Below, piece by piece: positions 45,366-52,906 of a DNA stretch of 64,000 nt (position 1 is the first letter of the stretch; every line of letters starts with the position of its first letter). Source of the stretch: Arthrobacter psychrochitiniphilus (lineage in GTDB: Bacteria > Actinomycetota > Actinomycetes > Actinomycetales > Micrococcaceae); the NCBI RefSeq assembly GCF_003185915.1, contig NZ_QHLZ01000008.1, forward strand, positions 95,721 through 159,720, given 5' to 3'. The translations under genes were made by a program, and so were the position numbers. The notes under the pieces were generated by a model that worked only from the letters and a program-made list of their open reading frames with translations, searched no databases and was not told the origin of the DNA.

Positions 45366-45388
45366 GAAACAACTAGATAACGTTACTT

Positions 45389-45433
45389 CCCATATCGCAA
45401 AAGTGTTACCCACTATTGCGCGAAAGATATGGG
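45389..45433. promoter_or_regulatory. Gapped inverted repeat upstream of the MocR gene
   Basis: CCCATATC (45389-45396) and GATATGGG (45426-45433) are perfect 8-bp arms; CGCAA/TTGCG just inside adds another five pairs with a small bulge. It begins 24 bases before the MocR start codon and could be an autoregulatory site. Confidence 0.4.
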
Positions 45434-45474
45434 GTTCGAGGAGGATCGGTACGGAAACACGTTGAGGGTATGTC

Positions 45475-45559
45475 GATGCTTAGTCTGGCTTTGAACGGTT
45501 ACACCGGCCGTCGGGATCCGTAGGATCGCGGATGGGGCCGCTGATGCTTAGTCTGGCTT
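45475..45559 (+). repeat. 17-bp direct repeat beside the resolvase remnant
   Basis: GATGCTTAGTCTGGCTT is present at 45475-45491 and again at 45543-45559, 68 bases apart and 41 bases from the resolvase remnant end. It may be a recombination or duplication scar. Confidence 0.85.
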
Positions 45560-45599
45560 CGTGCTGAGTGGGCTCCGTCAGAAGTCGACCGCACAATTA

Positions 45600-46174
45600 T
45601 CAGGAGCGTAATGGTTCGGCTGCCCTGCGTTGTCCGCGTTCAACGGCCCGGTAGATGGTGGATTGGCTGATGGAGAATAGTTAGGCCATTTCGGTCATGG
45701 CGTATTCTCCCGCATCGTGCAGTTCCGGGAGCTGGGCCTCTTGTTTCACGGTGAGTTTTGGCTGGTTACCCCGGAGTCCGCCGTTGGCCTTGGCAACCTT
45801 CATCTCTTCGCGGGTGCGCATATTGATGAGGCCAGCTTCAAACTCAGAGACCATGGCCAAGACGTTGAAAAGTAGTTTGCCCATTGGGTCGGCGGGTCAT
45901 GTATGGAGCCACCAATGCTGAGTTTTATTTCACGACCGGCGAGGTACCCGGCTACTTGGTGGGCGTCCGGGACGGATCGGGCCAAGCGGTCGAGCTTGGT
46001 AACCACGAACGTGTCTCCGGCCCGGCCCGCGGCCACGGCCACGGCTTCGCGAAGTCCTGCGCGATTCTTGTTTCTGCCGTTAGAGCAATGATCAAAATAG
46101 ATTCGTTCCGACTCAACACCAAGGGCAGCCAGGTCTTGCGCCTCAATTGAGACGCGCGCGTAGCCAATCAGTAT
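45600..46174 (-). pseudogene. Serine resolvase/invertase remnant with frameshift and stop
   Basis: The minus strand reads ILIGYARVS (catalytic Ser), YFDHCSNGRNKNRAGLREA, and FVVTKLDRLARSVPDA, then leaves frame at SIHDP near 45884. The next frame continues MGKLLFNVLAMVSEFEAGLI and GGLRGNQPKLTVKQEA, meets TAA at 45681-45683, and after it SISQSTIYRAVERGQRR is still recognisable helix-turn-helix. About six residues after YARVS are also missing. So at least one frameshift, one nonsense codon and one small deletion: a Tn3-type resolvase/Pin invertase gene that no longer works. Confidence 0.88.
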
Positions 46175-46413
46175 TTTAGATATGAGAAATAGTGTGTCGT
46201 ATAAAGCCCCGTTACCGGTCACTTAGCCGGATGGGTCATACGGGACGGCGCAGGGCTGAATTTCACAATGATGCAGGTCAGGAGCTCTATGTTGGCCGGT
46301 GGTGGACCGGCTTGCGGGACGGTTCTGAACTCCGATCCGGACAGACCCCTTACCGGACGCAGGTGGTTGCTTTGGCCCTGCTCCCGTTCCTTTTTAGGGG
46401 TATAAACCTGGCA

Positions 46414-46767
46414 CTATGGTTGATAGTTCTCAAATTCCCAGTAGCCCAATCTACTCAGTTGTTCTGCGACCTCGCTCCACGTCGGTCCTTGGCAGGCATT
46501 CACATGGCCGACTATATACGAACGAATGCGTTGCCAATTGAAGCCATCCACAATGAGATGATGCCTTCCATTCCAAATACCATCACGGGCAATCAGCTCA
46601 TCAATCCAGGCAGTGCTGCAGACCGTAATATCGAAGGACTCTTCTCCTGGTTCTTCCAATGGTCCGGCCAGAAGCCGAATGCCTACTGACCAACTTTCTT
46701 CCTTGGGTCTCCAAGAGTCCATGTCATCGACATCGAGGCTACCAAGCCAACGAATTGCAGCTCTCAT
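46414..46767 (-). CDS. Imm8-family immunity protein (orphan)
   Basis: A 117-aa protein that I recognise as immunity protein 8: ESFDITVCSTAWI in the middle, GRHHLIVDGF, a Cys before the last helix, and the ending LSRLGYWEFENYQ are the family blocks. Imm8 proteins neutralise partner toxins of polymorphic toxin systems. No toxin gene or secretion gene is in the window, so it may defend against neighbours' toxins or be left over from a lost locus. ATG 46767 with GGAG 8 bases upstream; an open extension of 27 residues upstream is unlike the family. Confidence 0.82.
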   Translation of the reverse strand: MRAAIRWLGSLDVDDMDSWRPKEESWSVGIRLLAGPLEEPGEESFDITVCSTAWIDELIARDGIWNGRHHLIVDGFNWQRIRSYIVGHVNACQGPTWSEVAEQLSRLGYWEFENYQP

Positions 46768-47236
46768 CAGTTGATCTCCGTAATATTCAAGTGCACATTG
46801 TCGATTAGCTCGGGCGCATTTTGTCCCTAAACCCAGCTTTCGAAACACGAGGGGAAGTTACCCAACATGGATTCCAGGATGGTGCCGTAACTCTACAAGT
46901 TCATCAGCGCCCGCAGAGAGCCCGAATTTCGGGGCATCTCCAGGCTGTGCAGACGACTTCTGAAAATGACAACGTAGTCCTGATACAGGTCGCGGCTCCC
47001 ACTTGGGCAAGGAAAATTCCCGCTTAGATCCTATTGGCCATTTCAGTCATCAACCGGGCTACGCTTACAATTCCAAGCAGCGCCAGCGTCGTAGGCATCC
47101 AGCACTGACAGAATAGATCCAATCAGACGTGATCCTCACGTAGCGCAGTCACCCATCGACAGATGACCGCAGCCTTGATTCATAGATCCACGCGGGTAAG
47201 GCAGCTGCCAACATCCATCGGGTCAGACAAGTAGAT
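46768..47236. other. Gap with a possible insertion-sequence scar
   Basis: About 470 bases without a supported gene. A 68-codon rightward frame (46821-47027) is not convincing. It holds the first copy (46945-46973) of a 28-29-base sequence containing CTGAAAATGAC that recurs at 47744. Confidence 0.55.
46945..46973 (+). repeat. Repeat copy 1: CTGTGCAGA...TTCTGAAAATGACAAC
   Basis: Nearly the same 28-29 bases are found at 47744-47771 (differing at one base plus one inserted base), and the core CTGAAAATGAC again at 50388-50398. All are on the + strand. Confidence 0.8.
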
Positions 47237-47596
47237 TCATTCTTCGCTTGACTTGTATTCATGTTCATCCATCAAAAACAATTCAAAAAAACTTGCTTTG
47301 TTTTCCTTCAGTATTTCGGCAAATGGACGAATCTGACGAGCATTTTCTTCGACAATATCACCCCATGAACCACTAAACTGGAAGCCACAAACAATTGCCT
47401 CCATATCGGGAACTATATAACCTTTCTCACACCAAAACCCTTCAAGAGCTGTAACGCACAAGCTCAATTTCTTAGCGATGTCAAACGCCTCAGCAAGGCA
47501 TCCTACTCCAACCCATAGAGTATCGGCGTCAATCATAAGCATCCCTGGGGGGTTTTGCAGTAGATATTCCCTAAATGTCTCGTCTGATCCCATCAT
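47237..47596 (-). CDS. Hypothetical protein, AT-rich, possible immunity-type gene
   Basis: A protein of about 119 aa that I do not recognise. It is acidic, with no membrane segment, and contains DADTLWVGVGCLAEAFD and SGSWGDIVEEN. Base composition is visibly more AT-rich than neighbouring genes, suggesting later arrival. TTGGAGCGC directly precedes two adjacent ATGs (47596, 47593), of which either can be the start. Size, charge and position beside Imm8 resemble the cassettes of immunity genes, but this is inference only. Confidence 0.6.
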   Translation of the reverse strand: MMGSDETFREYLLQNPPGMLMIDADTLWVGVGCLAEAFDIAKKLSLCVTALEGFWCEKGYIVPDMEAIVCGFQFSGSWGDIVEENARQIRPFAEILKENKASFFELFLMDEHEYKSSEE

Positions 47597-47743
47597 GCGC
47601 TCCAATATATTCAATAACGATCAATTAACTGAACATTGACACCACTTAAATAATTCTAAGTCACACAAGGTCCACGTCGGGAAAATAGCCCGCGGGCGGT
47701 CCGCCTATAGGCCCCTCAGGGACGTGCAACCAAGTACTAGATT

Positions 47744-47771
47744 CTGTGCAGATGATTCTGAAAATGACAAC
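47744..47771 (+). repeat. Repeat copy 2 with CTGAAAATGAC core
   Basis: CTGTGCAGATGATTCTGAAA and the following TGACAAC match 46945-46973. The two copies bracket the unknown gene at 47237-47596 as direct repeats about 800 bases apart. Confidence 0.8.
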
Positions 47772-47808
47772 TTTACCGCATTGTCAGGCAGTGCCGAGTT
47801 CGTGTGCG

Positions 47809-48267
47809 CTAACCCGACGAAGCCTGGCTAGCAGCTCGGGTGAAACGGAAGAAAACCCCGGAATCCGGATCGCCAATTGGGATATAAATCGATATTTTCG
47901 AACCTTCTTCTTCGGTATACAATTTAAACAATGCAATTAGATCGATGAAGTCAGCAGAGATGTAGGAATAGTTTGCTGACTCATTAAAACCTGAACTCCA
48001 TGATCCCGAAGCGTTCAAAGTGTCAGTCCAGTCAAGTTCATCGACTGAAAATAAAGACGCATAATCTGGAATTACTTCACGTGGAACATTTGTGATTTCA
48101 ATCGACATATCTTCGTTCAAGTCCATTGAAGTTTTGTTCCCTTTGGAATCTTGATGGACCCAAGTGCCGAAAAGTCGATCTTCTGGAATGGGATAATTTT
48201 CCTTGAAAAAAGAACATGAGGTCACCAAAATCATGATACTGAGTAAAATCGATGTCATCCATAGCAT
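47809..48267 (-). CDS. Hypothetical lipoprotein, AT-rich
   Basis: About 152 aa. A short hydrophobic leader ends in lipobox VTSC with Cys18 in ILVTSCSF, so the product is probably lipid-anchored outside the membrane. The mature part (PEDRLFGTWVHQDSKGN, MDLNEDMSIEI) looks like a lipocalin-type beta-sheet protein, but I name no family. AGGGGAAG lies at the ATG 48267, so the second ATG at 48258 may be the real start. AT-rich like its left neighbour. Confidence 0.62.
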   Translation of the reverse strand: MLWMTSILLSIMILVTSCSFFKENYPIPEDRLFGTWVHQDSKGNKTSMDLNEDMSIEITNVPREVIPDYASLFSVDELDWTDTLNASGSWSSGFNESANYSYISADFIDLIALFKLYTEEEGSKISIYIPIGDPDSGVFFRFTRAASQASSG

Positions 48268-48671
48268 CTTCCCCTGAGAGCGATGGTTTGTTACCAAGAG
48301 ACATCCTCCTTCCAGTTGAAGGTTTGCTTTTGCTTTAAGAGAGGACAATATTCCCTTGCCCATTTGTTCAGATACTCACGCATAGACGGAGTTGGACCAA
48401 TCGCCGAGCTAAGTGCCATGCCGCCCCCCAACTAATTCGGTGCACCTGAAATACGGTTCAGCAAAGCCTACACGGTGACTAATTCCACCCAGCGCACACA
48501 GATTCGCACGTCCTTACCGCGTAGGTGACACAAGGACTAGCAAACCATCCCGCAGAGGGTTCGGCTTACGAGACTTTGAAATCGTCTCAACAGGACCTTC
48601 GAAAGTGGACTCTGCATGCGACGAGCAGGCGGGCGCAGAGTCTGTCAGAGGCTCCCTATACAGTGGGTGAC
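48268..48671. other. Gap between divergent lipoprotein and peptidase genes
   Basis: About 400 bases. The frame of the peptidase gene is open from 48525 but its sequence before 48672 is unlike the family. No clear promoter boxes, hairpins or RNA gene noticed. Confidence 0.5.
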
Positions 48672-49310
48672 ATGAAGATGCTTCTATTGTCACGATTTGT
48701 CGGTGCCGTTCCAGAGTTCCTGGGTGGTGTGGGTACCGGTTCTCGAGCTGACATTCGTATCGCCTACATTGATGACGCTTCCCAGCCCCTTGGTGATGCC
48801 CCATTCGTTGGTCGGGAACGCACCCAGCTCCAGGACCTGGGCTACTCCGTCGTCCCGGTGACGATTGGCGATGGTACTGCTGCTGACCTTGCCACCGTTC
48901 TTGACAGCGTGAATGCCGTATACGTTGCCGGTGGCATGGCAGACCATCTGATGGATGTTCTGCGTCGTACAGGTGCTGACTCGGTTCTGGTCGAACGGGT
49001 CCGCGCTGGCCTGCCCTATATCGGGGCTAGCGCCGGCGCGATGATCGCGGGAACAAGCATTGACCCGGCGATTGCCCTCGACGGCCATACTGAAGGAATT
49101 TCCCTGGAGGATCGCAGCGGGCTCGGTCTCGCGGACGTGGTGATCTTGCCCCATGCTGATGGGCAGCTGCCACCCTATCCTTCCGAGACAATCAACGAAG
49201 TGGCCGGTCGGCTAAAAGGAACGCCCGGCTTGACGCTGCTCGCTGACGACGCCGGTTTGCTCGTAGAAGATAATCATCTGCGCCGTGTGGATTCTCCCTC
49301 CACTGCGTAG
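48672..49310 (+). CDS. Peptidase E-like protein (family S51)
   Basis: A 212-aa protein with the class I glutamine amidotransferase-like fold of peptidase S51. AVYVAGGMADHLMDVLR is the oxyanion region and GASAGAMIAG carries the nucleophilic Ser. IAYIDDASQ near the start is also typical. E. coli peptidase E cleaves Asp-X dipeptides; cyanophycinase is related. ATG 48672 (MKMLLLSRF) begins the conserved sequence. Cytoplasmic, with no evident partner. Confidence 0.82.
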   Translation: MKMLLLSRFVGAVPEFLGGVGTGSRADIRIAYIDDASQPLGDAPFVGRERTQLQDLGYSVVPVTIGDGTAADLATVLDSVNAVYVAGGMADHLMDVLRRTGADSVLVERVRAGLPYIGASAGAMIAGTSIDPAIALDGHTEGISLEDRSGLGLADVVILPHADGQLPPYPSETINEVAGRLKGTPGLTLLADDAGLLVEDNHLRRVDSPSTA

Positions 49311-49534
49311 TCGCTCGCGCTACACCGCACCATTTTCCTGACGTGGGTAGGGACGCCGGACGAACATCGATTTGAGTCAACCCTGCCCCGGTGAGCGTTC
49401 CCCTGGGGCACATTGTCAATACCACCGACGGCTGCGGACATGAATTCTGTTAATCGCATGATTCATGCGTGAACGATAGAATTTGCGGCCCCTACTTGGT
49501 AGCGTGACCGTAGCCATCGCTACTAGGGGGATAA

Positions 49535-50338
49535 TTGGGCAACTTCGAAACATCGGTTTTTGCGTCAGGATCGTGGAAGACCGAAGAAGGAACGGACTGG
49601 CGACTGCGAATTTCTGTTCACGATAGTGACTTTGCCACCGTGGACTACCGGCCCGTTCCCGGCTCATCCGGTCGATTCTATTTAGGATTCCAACCCCGCG
49701 ACTACTTTGAGGACCCGGCAGCGAGTGCCCCTGTCGATCTGCAGGCAGAATCGTCCGGGTTTTCCCAATGGGCGTCAGCCGTCCTCGGTACCGATATCGC
49801 TGCAACAGAGTTGCTTGCCCTCATGGCACCAGAGGGCGTTGAAGACCCCATGGACGTTGTTGTAGAGGACACTTTGGTTCGACTGCTCAATCTACTCGGC
49901 ATGCCTATGCCCACGTGGTTGGCACCCGAGGGTCCGTTCGTAGAGACAGCACTGGCTGGACAAGAACCTGGACGGGACTGGGCGGAAATAGCTCGGGAAT
50001 TAGCTGGCAGCCTCGAGGAAATGACTAGTCTCGAGTACTTACTGGTTATCTACGACATCGGACTTAGTGAATACTCTGTCTACGGTCAGTTCGCCATCAA
50101 CGAGGGCAACTTTCAATGCGAGGTCGTCTCCGAGCAGTTCTTGCCAGCCGACGTTTGGCCAATTAATGACGGCTACCTTCGCCACAGCGGTTGGTCTGCG
50201 CCAGAAAATGGAAATCCCAACTGGTCTATGCGGCAAGACAAACCCGAGCGAGCTGCCGATTCTGTGCTGACCGCCATGCGATCCGGCCTCGGATGCACCG
50301 ACCCACAATTGATCAGTCTTACCGTAGGCCGTTTCTAG
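49535..50338 (+). CDS. TY-Chap-like (YbjN/CesT-type chaperone) protein, tentative
   Basis: A 267-aa soluble acidic protein. The C-terminal half (EYLLVIYDIGLSEYSVYGQF, then the EQFLPADVWPINDGYLRHSG block with GW, NPNW and final LGCTDPQLISL) follows the layout I know from actinobacterial TY-Chap proteins: a YbjN-like beta-alpha fold linked in the literature to secretion chaperones and conflict systems. The N-terminal half is not recognised. TTG 49535 is supported by AGGGGG with good spacing. The family call is by pattern memory and needs a profile search. Confidence 0.55.
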   Translation: MGNFETSVFASGSWKTEEGTDWRLRISVHDSDFATVDYRPVPGSSGRFYLGFQPRDYFEDPAASAPVDLQAESSGFSQWASAVLGTDIAATELLALMAPEGVEDPMDVVVEDTLVRLLNLLGMPMPTWLAPEGPFVETALAGQEPGRDWAEIARELAGSLEEMTSLEYLLVIYDIGLSEYSVYGQFAINEGNFQCEVVSEQFLPADVWPINDGYLRHSGWSAPENGNPNWSMRQDKPERAADSVLTAMRSGLGCTDPQLISLTVGRF

Positions 50339-50387
50339 TCCGTAGAAGGTTCCCGTTATGGGTACGTGTTGGCTGTGTAAGTGGCCA

Positions 50388-50398
50388 CTGAAAATGAC
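50388..50398 (+). repeat. Repeat copy 3: CTGAAAATGAC core
   Basis: Within AGTGGCCACTGAAAATGACG; the outer bases differ from copies 1 and 2. The combination GTGGCCAC-TGAAAATGAC resembles terminal or internal repeats of IS21-type elements as I remember them, but no transposase gene remains. Confidence 0.5.
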
Positions 50399-50440
50399 GC
50401 ACCCGGATCTGTCACCAGCTATGCCCAACCACTCACGCCC

Positions 50441-50446
50441 TAGAAT
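50441..50446 (+). promoter_or_regulatory. -10 box of a probable leaderless promoter
   Basis: TAGAAT ends 6 bases before ATG 50453, so transcription should start at about that A. No clear -35 is visible. The gene has no ribosome binding site, consistent with a leaderless mRNA. Confidence 0.5.
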
Positions 50447-50452
50447 CGAGTG

Positions 50453-51280
50453 ATGCATCACCTTCTGCGCCTAGATGATTGGACCCCTTCAAACCTGCAT
50501 GAACTGTTCTACGTGGCTAGAGAATTCGAACAAGGGCGCGCGCCACGCTTAAAAGGCTGCGCGGTGCTTTTCTTTCCGCCATCCAGTCTTCGCACGCGGG
50601 TATCGTTCGAGCGCGGTGCCTTGCTGATGGGGCTGCAACCGATAACTCTCCCGCCCGCAACGCTCGACAAGCCGGAGGCACTGGTCGATGTAGCGGGCTA
50701 TCTTGGGCAGTGGGCGGATATAGTGGTCGCCCGCCATCCCAGCATCGCGCTTCTTGAGGAGATCGCTGCCGCGAACGTCCTTCCGGTGGTGAACGCCATG
50801 ACCGATGTGAACCACCCGTGCGAGGTCTTGTCCGACTTGTATGCTCTCTCCGTGACCAGCGATCCATTGGAGCTGCGCTACCTTTTTGTGGGGGCCGATG
50901 GGAACATCTCCCGGGCGTGGCAGGAAGCTGCACGTGCCTTTGGGCTCGACCTGGTCCAGTGTTGTCCGCCCGAGTTGTCCAGCCCGGGTACTGTGTGGAA
51001 TGGCGACCTCAAGGACGCTTCAAGCCGCGCTGACGTGATCATTACCGACGGCCCTGGCAAACACGCAGAAGCCCTTGCCCCCTATCAGGTGACAGCCGAG
51101 GTGTTGCATTGGGCACCCGATGGGGTCCGGCTGGCTCCTTGCCCGCCGTTCGTGCGTGGGCGAGAAGTCTCCGCCGATGCAATCGCTAGCGCGTCCTTCG
51201 TCGGTCACGGATTCAAGTCGGCCTTGCTGCCGGTACAACAGGCCATAATGTCAATGCTTCTAGACTCGGCTCGTGAATAA
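50453..51280 (+). CDS. Carbamoyltransferase-superfamily protein with altered active site
   Basis: A 275-aa member of the aspartate/ornithine carbamoyltransferase superfamily, short against the usual 305-335. The carbamoyl-phosphate loop SSLRTRVSFE is intact (44-53). Others are changed: HPCE replaces HPxQ (121-124), TDGPGKH stands where ornithine enzymes have a DxWxSMG loop, and APCPPF replaces HCLP. So carbamoyl phosphate may still bind, but the acceptor is probably neither ornithine nor aspartate. No arginine or pyrimidine gene is near. Start ATG 50453; a GTG one codon earlier is possible. Confidence 0.75.
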   Translation: MHHLLRLDDWTPSNLHELFYVAREFEQGRAPRLKGCAVLFFPPSSLRTRVSFERGALLMGLQPITLPPATLDKPEALVDVAGYLGQWADIVVARHPSIALLEEIAAANVLPVVNAMTDVNHPCEVLSDLYALSVTSDPLELRYLFVGADGNISRAWQEAARAFGLDLVQCCPPELSSPGTVWNGDLKDASSRADVIITDGPGKHAEALAPYQVTAEVLHWAPDGVRLAPCPPFVRGREVSADAIASASFVGHGFKSALLPVQQAIMSMLLDSARE

Positions 51281-51369
51281 CCGTTCAAGGTTCGGCATAC
51301 GAGATGGGCACTGCGGACGATCGTTTCGATCCTCCGCATACCCTGACGCTCGCTATATAGGATGGTGCG

Positions 51370-52074
51370 ATGTCCGAAACTTTTACTCTCACAAGCAATC
51401 GAGTATCGCTCCAGCCATTCACTGAACATCACCTTGATGCCCGAATTCACTATCAAGCGCTGCCGGAGGTTGCTCGCTATCTCTACCGCTCACCGCTGAC
51501 TCCTGAGGCAACTCGCGAGTCGGCTTTGGCCAATAGAGAACGACGTTTTGAGAGTCCTGGGGATCGCCTGCTATTCGCCGTGGTCAGGAACGTAGACAAC
51601 ATTCTCTTAGGCGAAGTCGTTGCCACGTTGGAGAATCCTCACGCCTGTCAAATTGAGATCGGGTGGATCTTTGACCCAGGCAGCGCGGGTCGGGGTTACG
51701 CGACAGAAGCAGCGAAGACGCTACTTACCTACCTGTTTACAGCTGAGAACGCTCATCGGGTATTTGCTCGTCTGGACGCAGAGAACGACGCCTCTCGACG
51801 ATTGTGTGAGCGTTTGGGAATGCGAGAGGAAGCCCACCTCATCGAGAATGACCGCGACGGCGATCGATGGGGTTCGGAGTATGTTTATGCGATACTTGCC
51901 CGCGAGTTTGAACCGGCACAAGCCCAGAAAGAGTGCATCGCCGATAGCTCATCCGGATCGTCAATGCCCTATCCACCCCTGAAGATGAGCGTCCAAGTAC
52001 ATCCTCTACCGAGAATCCTGTCCCACAGACCGCTCCCCTCTGGAATGCGGCCAACAGCGATCCATCAAAAGTGA
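51370..52074 (+). CDS. GNAT-family N-acetyltransferase with C-terminal extension
   Basis: A 234-aa protein, residues 1-175 being a RimJ/RimL-type GNAT domain: LTSNRVSLQPFTEHHLDA, IGWIFDPGSAGRGYATEAA (acetyl-CoA loop) and HRVFARLDAENDASRRLCERLGM. It is likely to acetylate an amine of a small molecule or protein. After FARE-like YAILAREF the family normally ends; here about 50 residues rich in Pro/Ser/His follow (SSGSSMPYPP), perhaps read-through past a lost stop. AGGATGG precedes ATG 51370. Confidence 0.87.
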   Translation: MSETFTLTSNRVSLQPFTEHHLDARIHYQALPEVARYLYRSPLTPEATRESALANRERRFESPGDRLLFAVVRNVDNILLGEVVATLENPHACQIEIGWIFDPGSAGRGYATEAAKTLLTYLFTAENAHRVFARLDAENDASRRLCERLGMREEAHLIENDRDGDRWGSEYVYAILAREFEPAQAQKECIADSSSGSSMPYPPLKMSVQVHPLPRILSHRPLPSGMRPTAIHQK

Positions 52075-52220
52075 CGCCGCGGTCCAGCGAACCGCGCACC
52101 GACCGGCTTATGGGCATCAGTGAGGGCGGACTGAGGCAACCGCACATGGCGTTGCTACGAACATCGCCGGGGCGACAGAGGGCAGGTCCGGTGAAAGAAG
52201 CCCATCGGTAGGATCGACCT

Positions 52221-52571
52221 ATGACCCGTAAGCCCTGGATGACTCTTGGTCCGCCTGCCCATATAGTCGAGCGTTTTTTCGAAAAGCACGGACGGGCTGG
52301 CTTGGTGCTACCAGACGGTTGGTACGGGAGGCCTTTAGATTCCCTCTTCGCACTCACCTCCGCCGTGGATCTTCCGGATGGACTCAAAATCGAGATTGAA
52401 GGTGGAAGGGAACTGATTTTTGAAGGCAACGTGACCATCGTCAAGACGGAGTTCGAGAAATATCCGGCTTTGAGGATTGAGGGATTCAAGTCGGCTTCAT
52501 GGAACCCCCACGATGGCGTCGTACATCGGCAGACGTATGGCGAGCCAGGTGCGGTCGTCTTCGTTTCCTAG
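52221..52571 (+). CDS. Hypothetical protein, 116 aa
   Basis: Unknown. Sequence looks real: AHIVERFFEKHGRAGLVLPD, WYGRPLDSLF, then a beta-rich part (LKIEIEGGRELIFEG, ALRIEGFKSASW). No membrane segment or Cys pair. TAGGATCG before ATG 52221 is a fair ribosome site. It stands in the accessory region and could be another small single-domain partner or immunity-type protein, without evidence. Confidence 0.6.
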   Translation: MTRKPWMTLGPPAHIVERFFEKHGRAGLVLPDGWYGRPLDSLFALTSAVDLPDGLKIEIEGGRELIFEGNVTIVKTEFEKYPALRIEGFKSASWNPHDGVVHRQTYGEPGAVVFVS

Positions 52572-52906
52572 GTGGGGCAGTCACTTCTGGCGCTTGGCGT
52601 TCGGTGGCCCACCGGCTTGCGGGACGCACTGGCAGGTCTACACGGGACGCACCTTGCGGATGTTACGACGGGGAAAACCGGCTATATGTTGCGTTGACCG
52701 TTAGTGCGCTGATCGAACTACAGACTGGACTTCCTCGCTTGGGGAGTGGATTTCATCTTGGACAGCCTTAACGGCCCGTCGCTTGCTACTCATGAACTAT
52801 TCCCACGGACCGACCCAGTCCATAATCGGCCCCTACCCTCTGGTTTGCCCTCAGAGTTAGTATGCTGGACAGGCGCCACAGAGAATGGATTAAAGGTCTC
52901 CTCACG
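52572..52906. other. Gene-poor gap
   Basis: About 335 bases. It contains ACCGGCTTGCGGGACG (52610-52625), which also occurs at 46306-46321 near the resolvase remnant. TAGTAT at 52858 may be a -10 for the next gene. No supported gene. Confidence 0.5.

Noticed and set aside
51293..51305. CGGCATACGAGAT, identical to the end of a common sequencing adapter
   Set aside because: The bases on both sides do not match the adapter and the sequence continues naturally, so 13 bases by chance is the simplest explanation.
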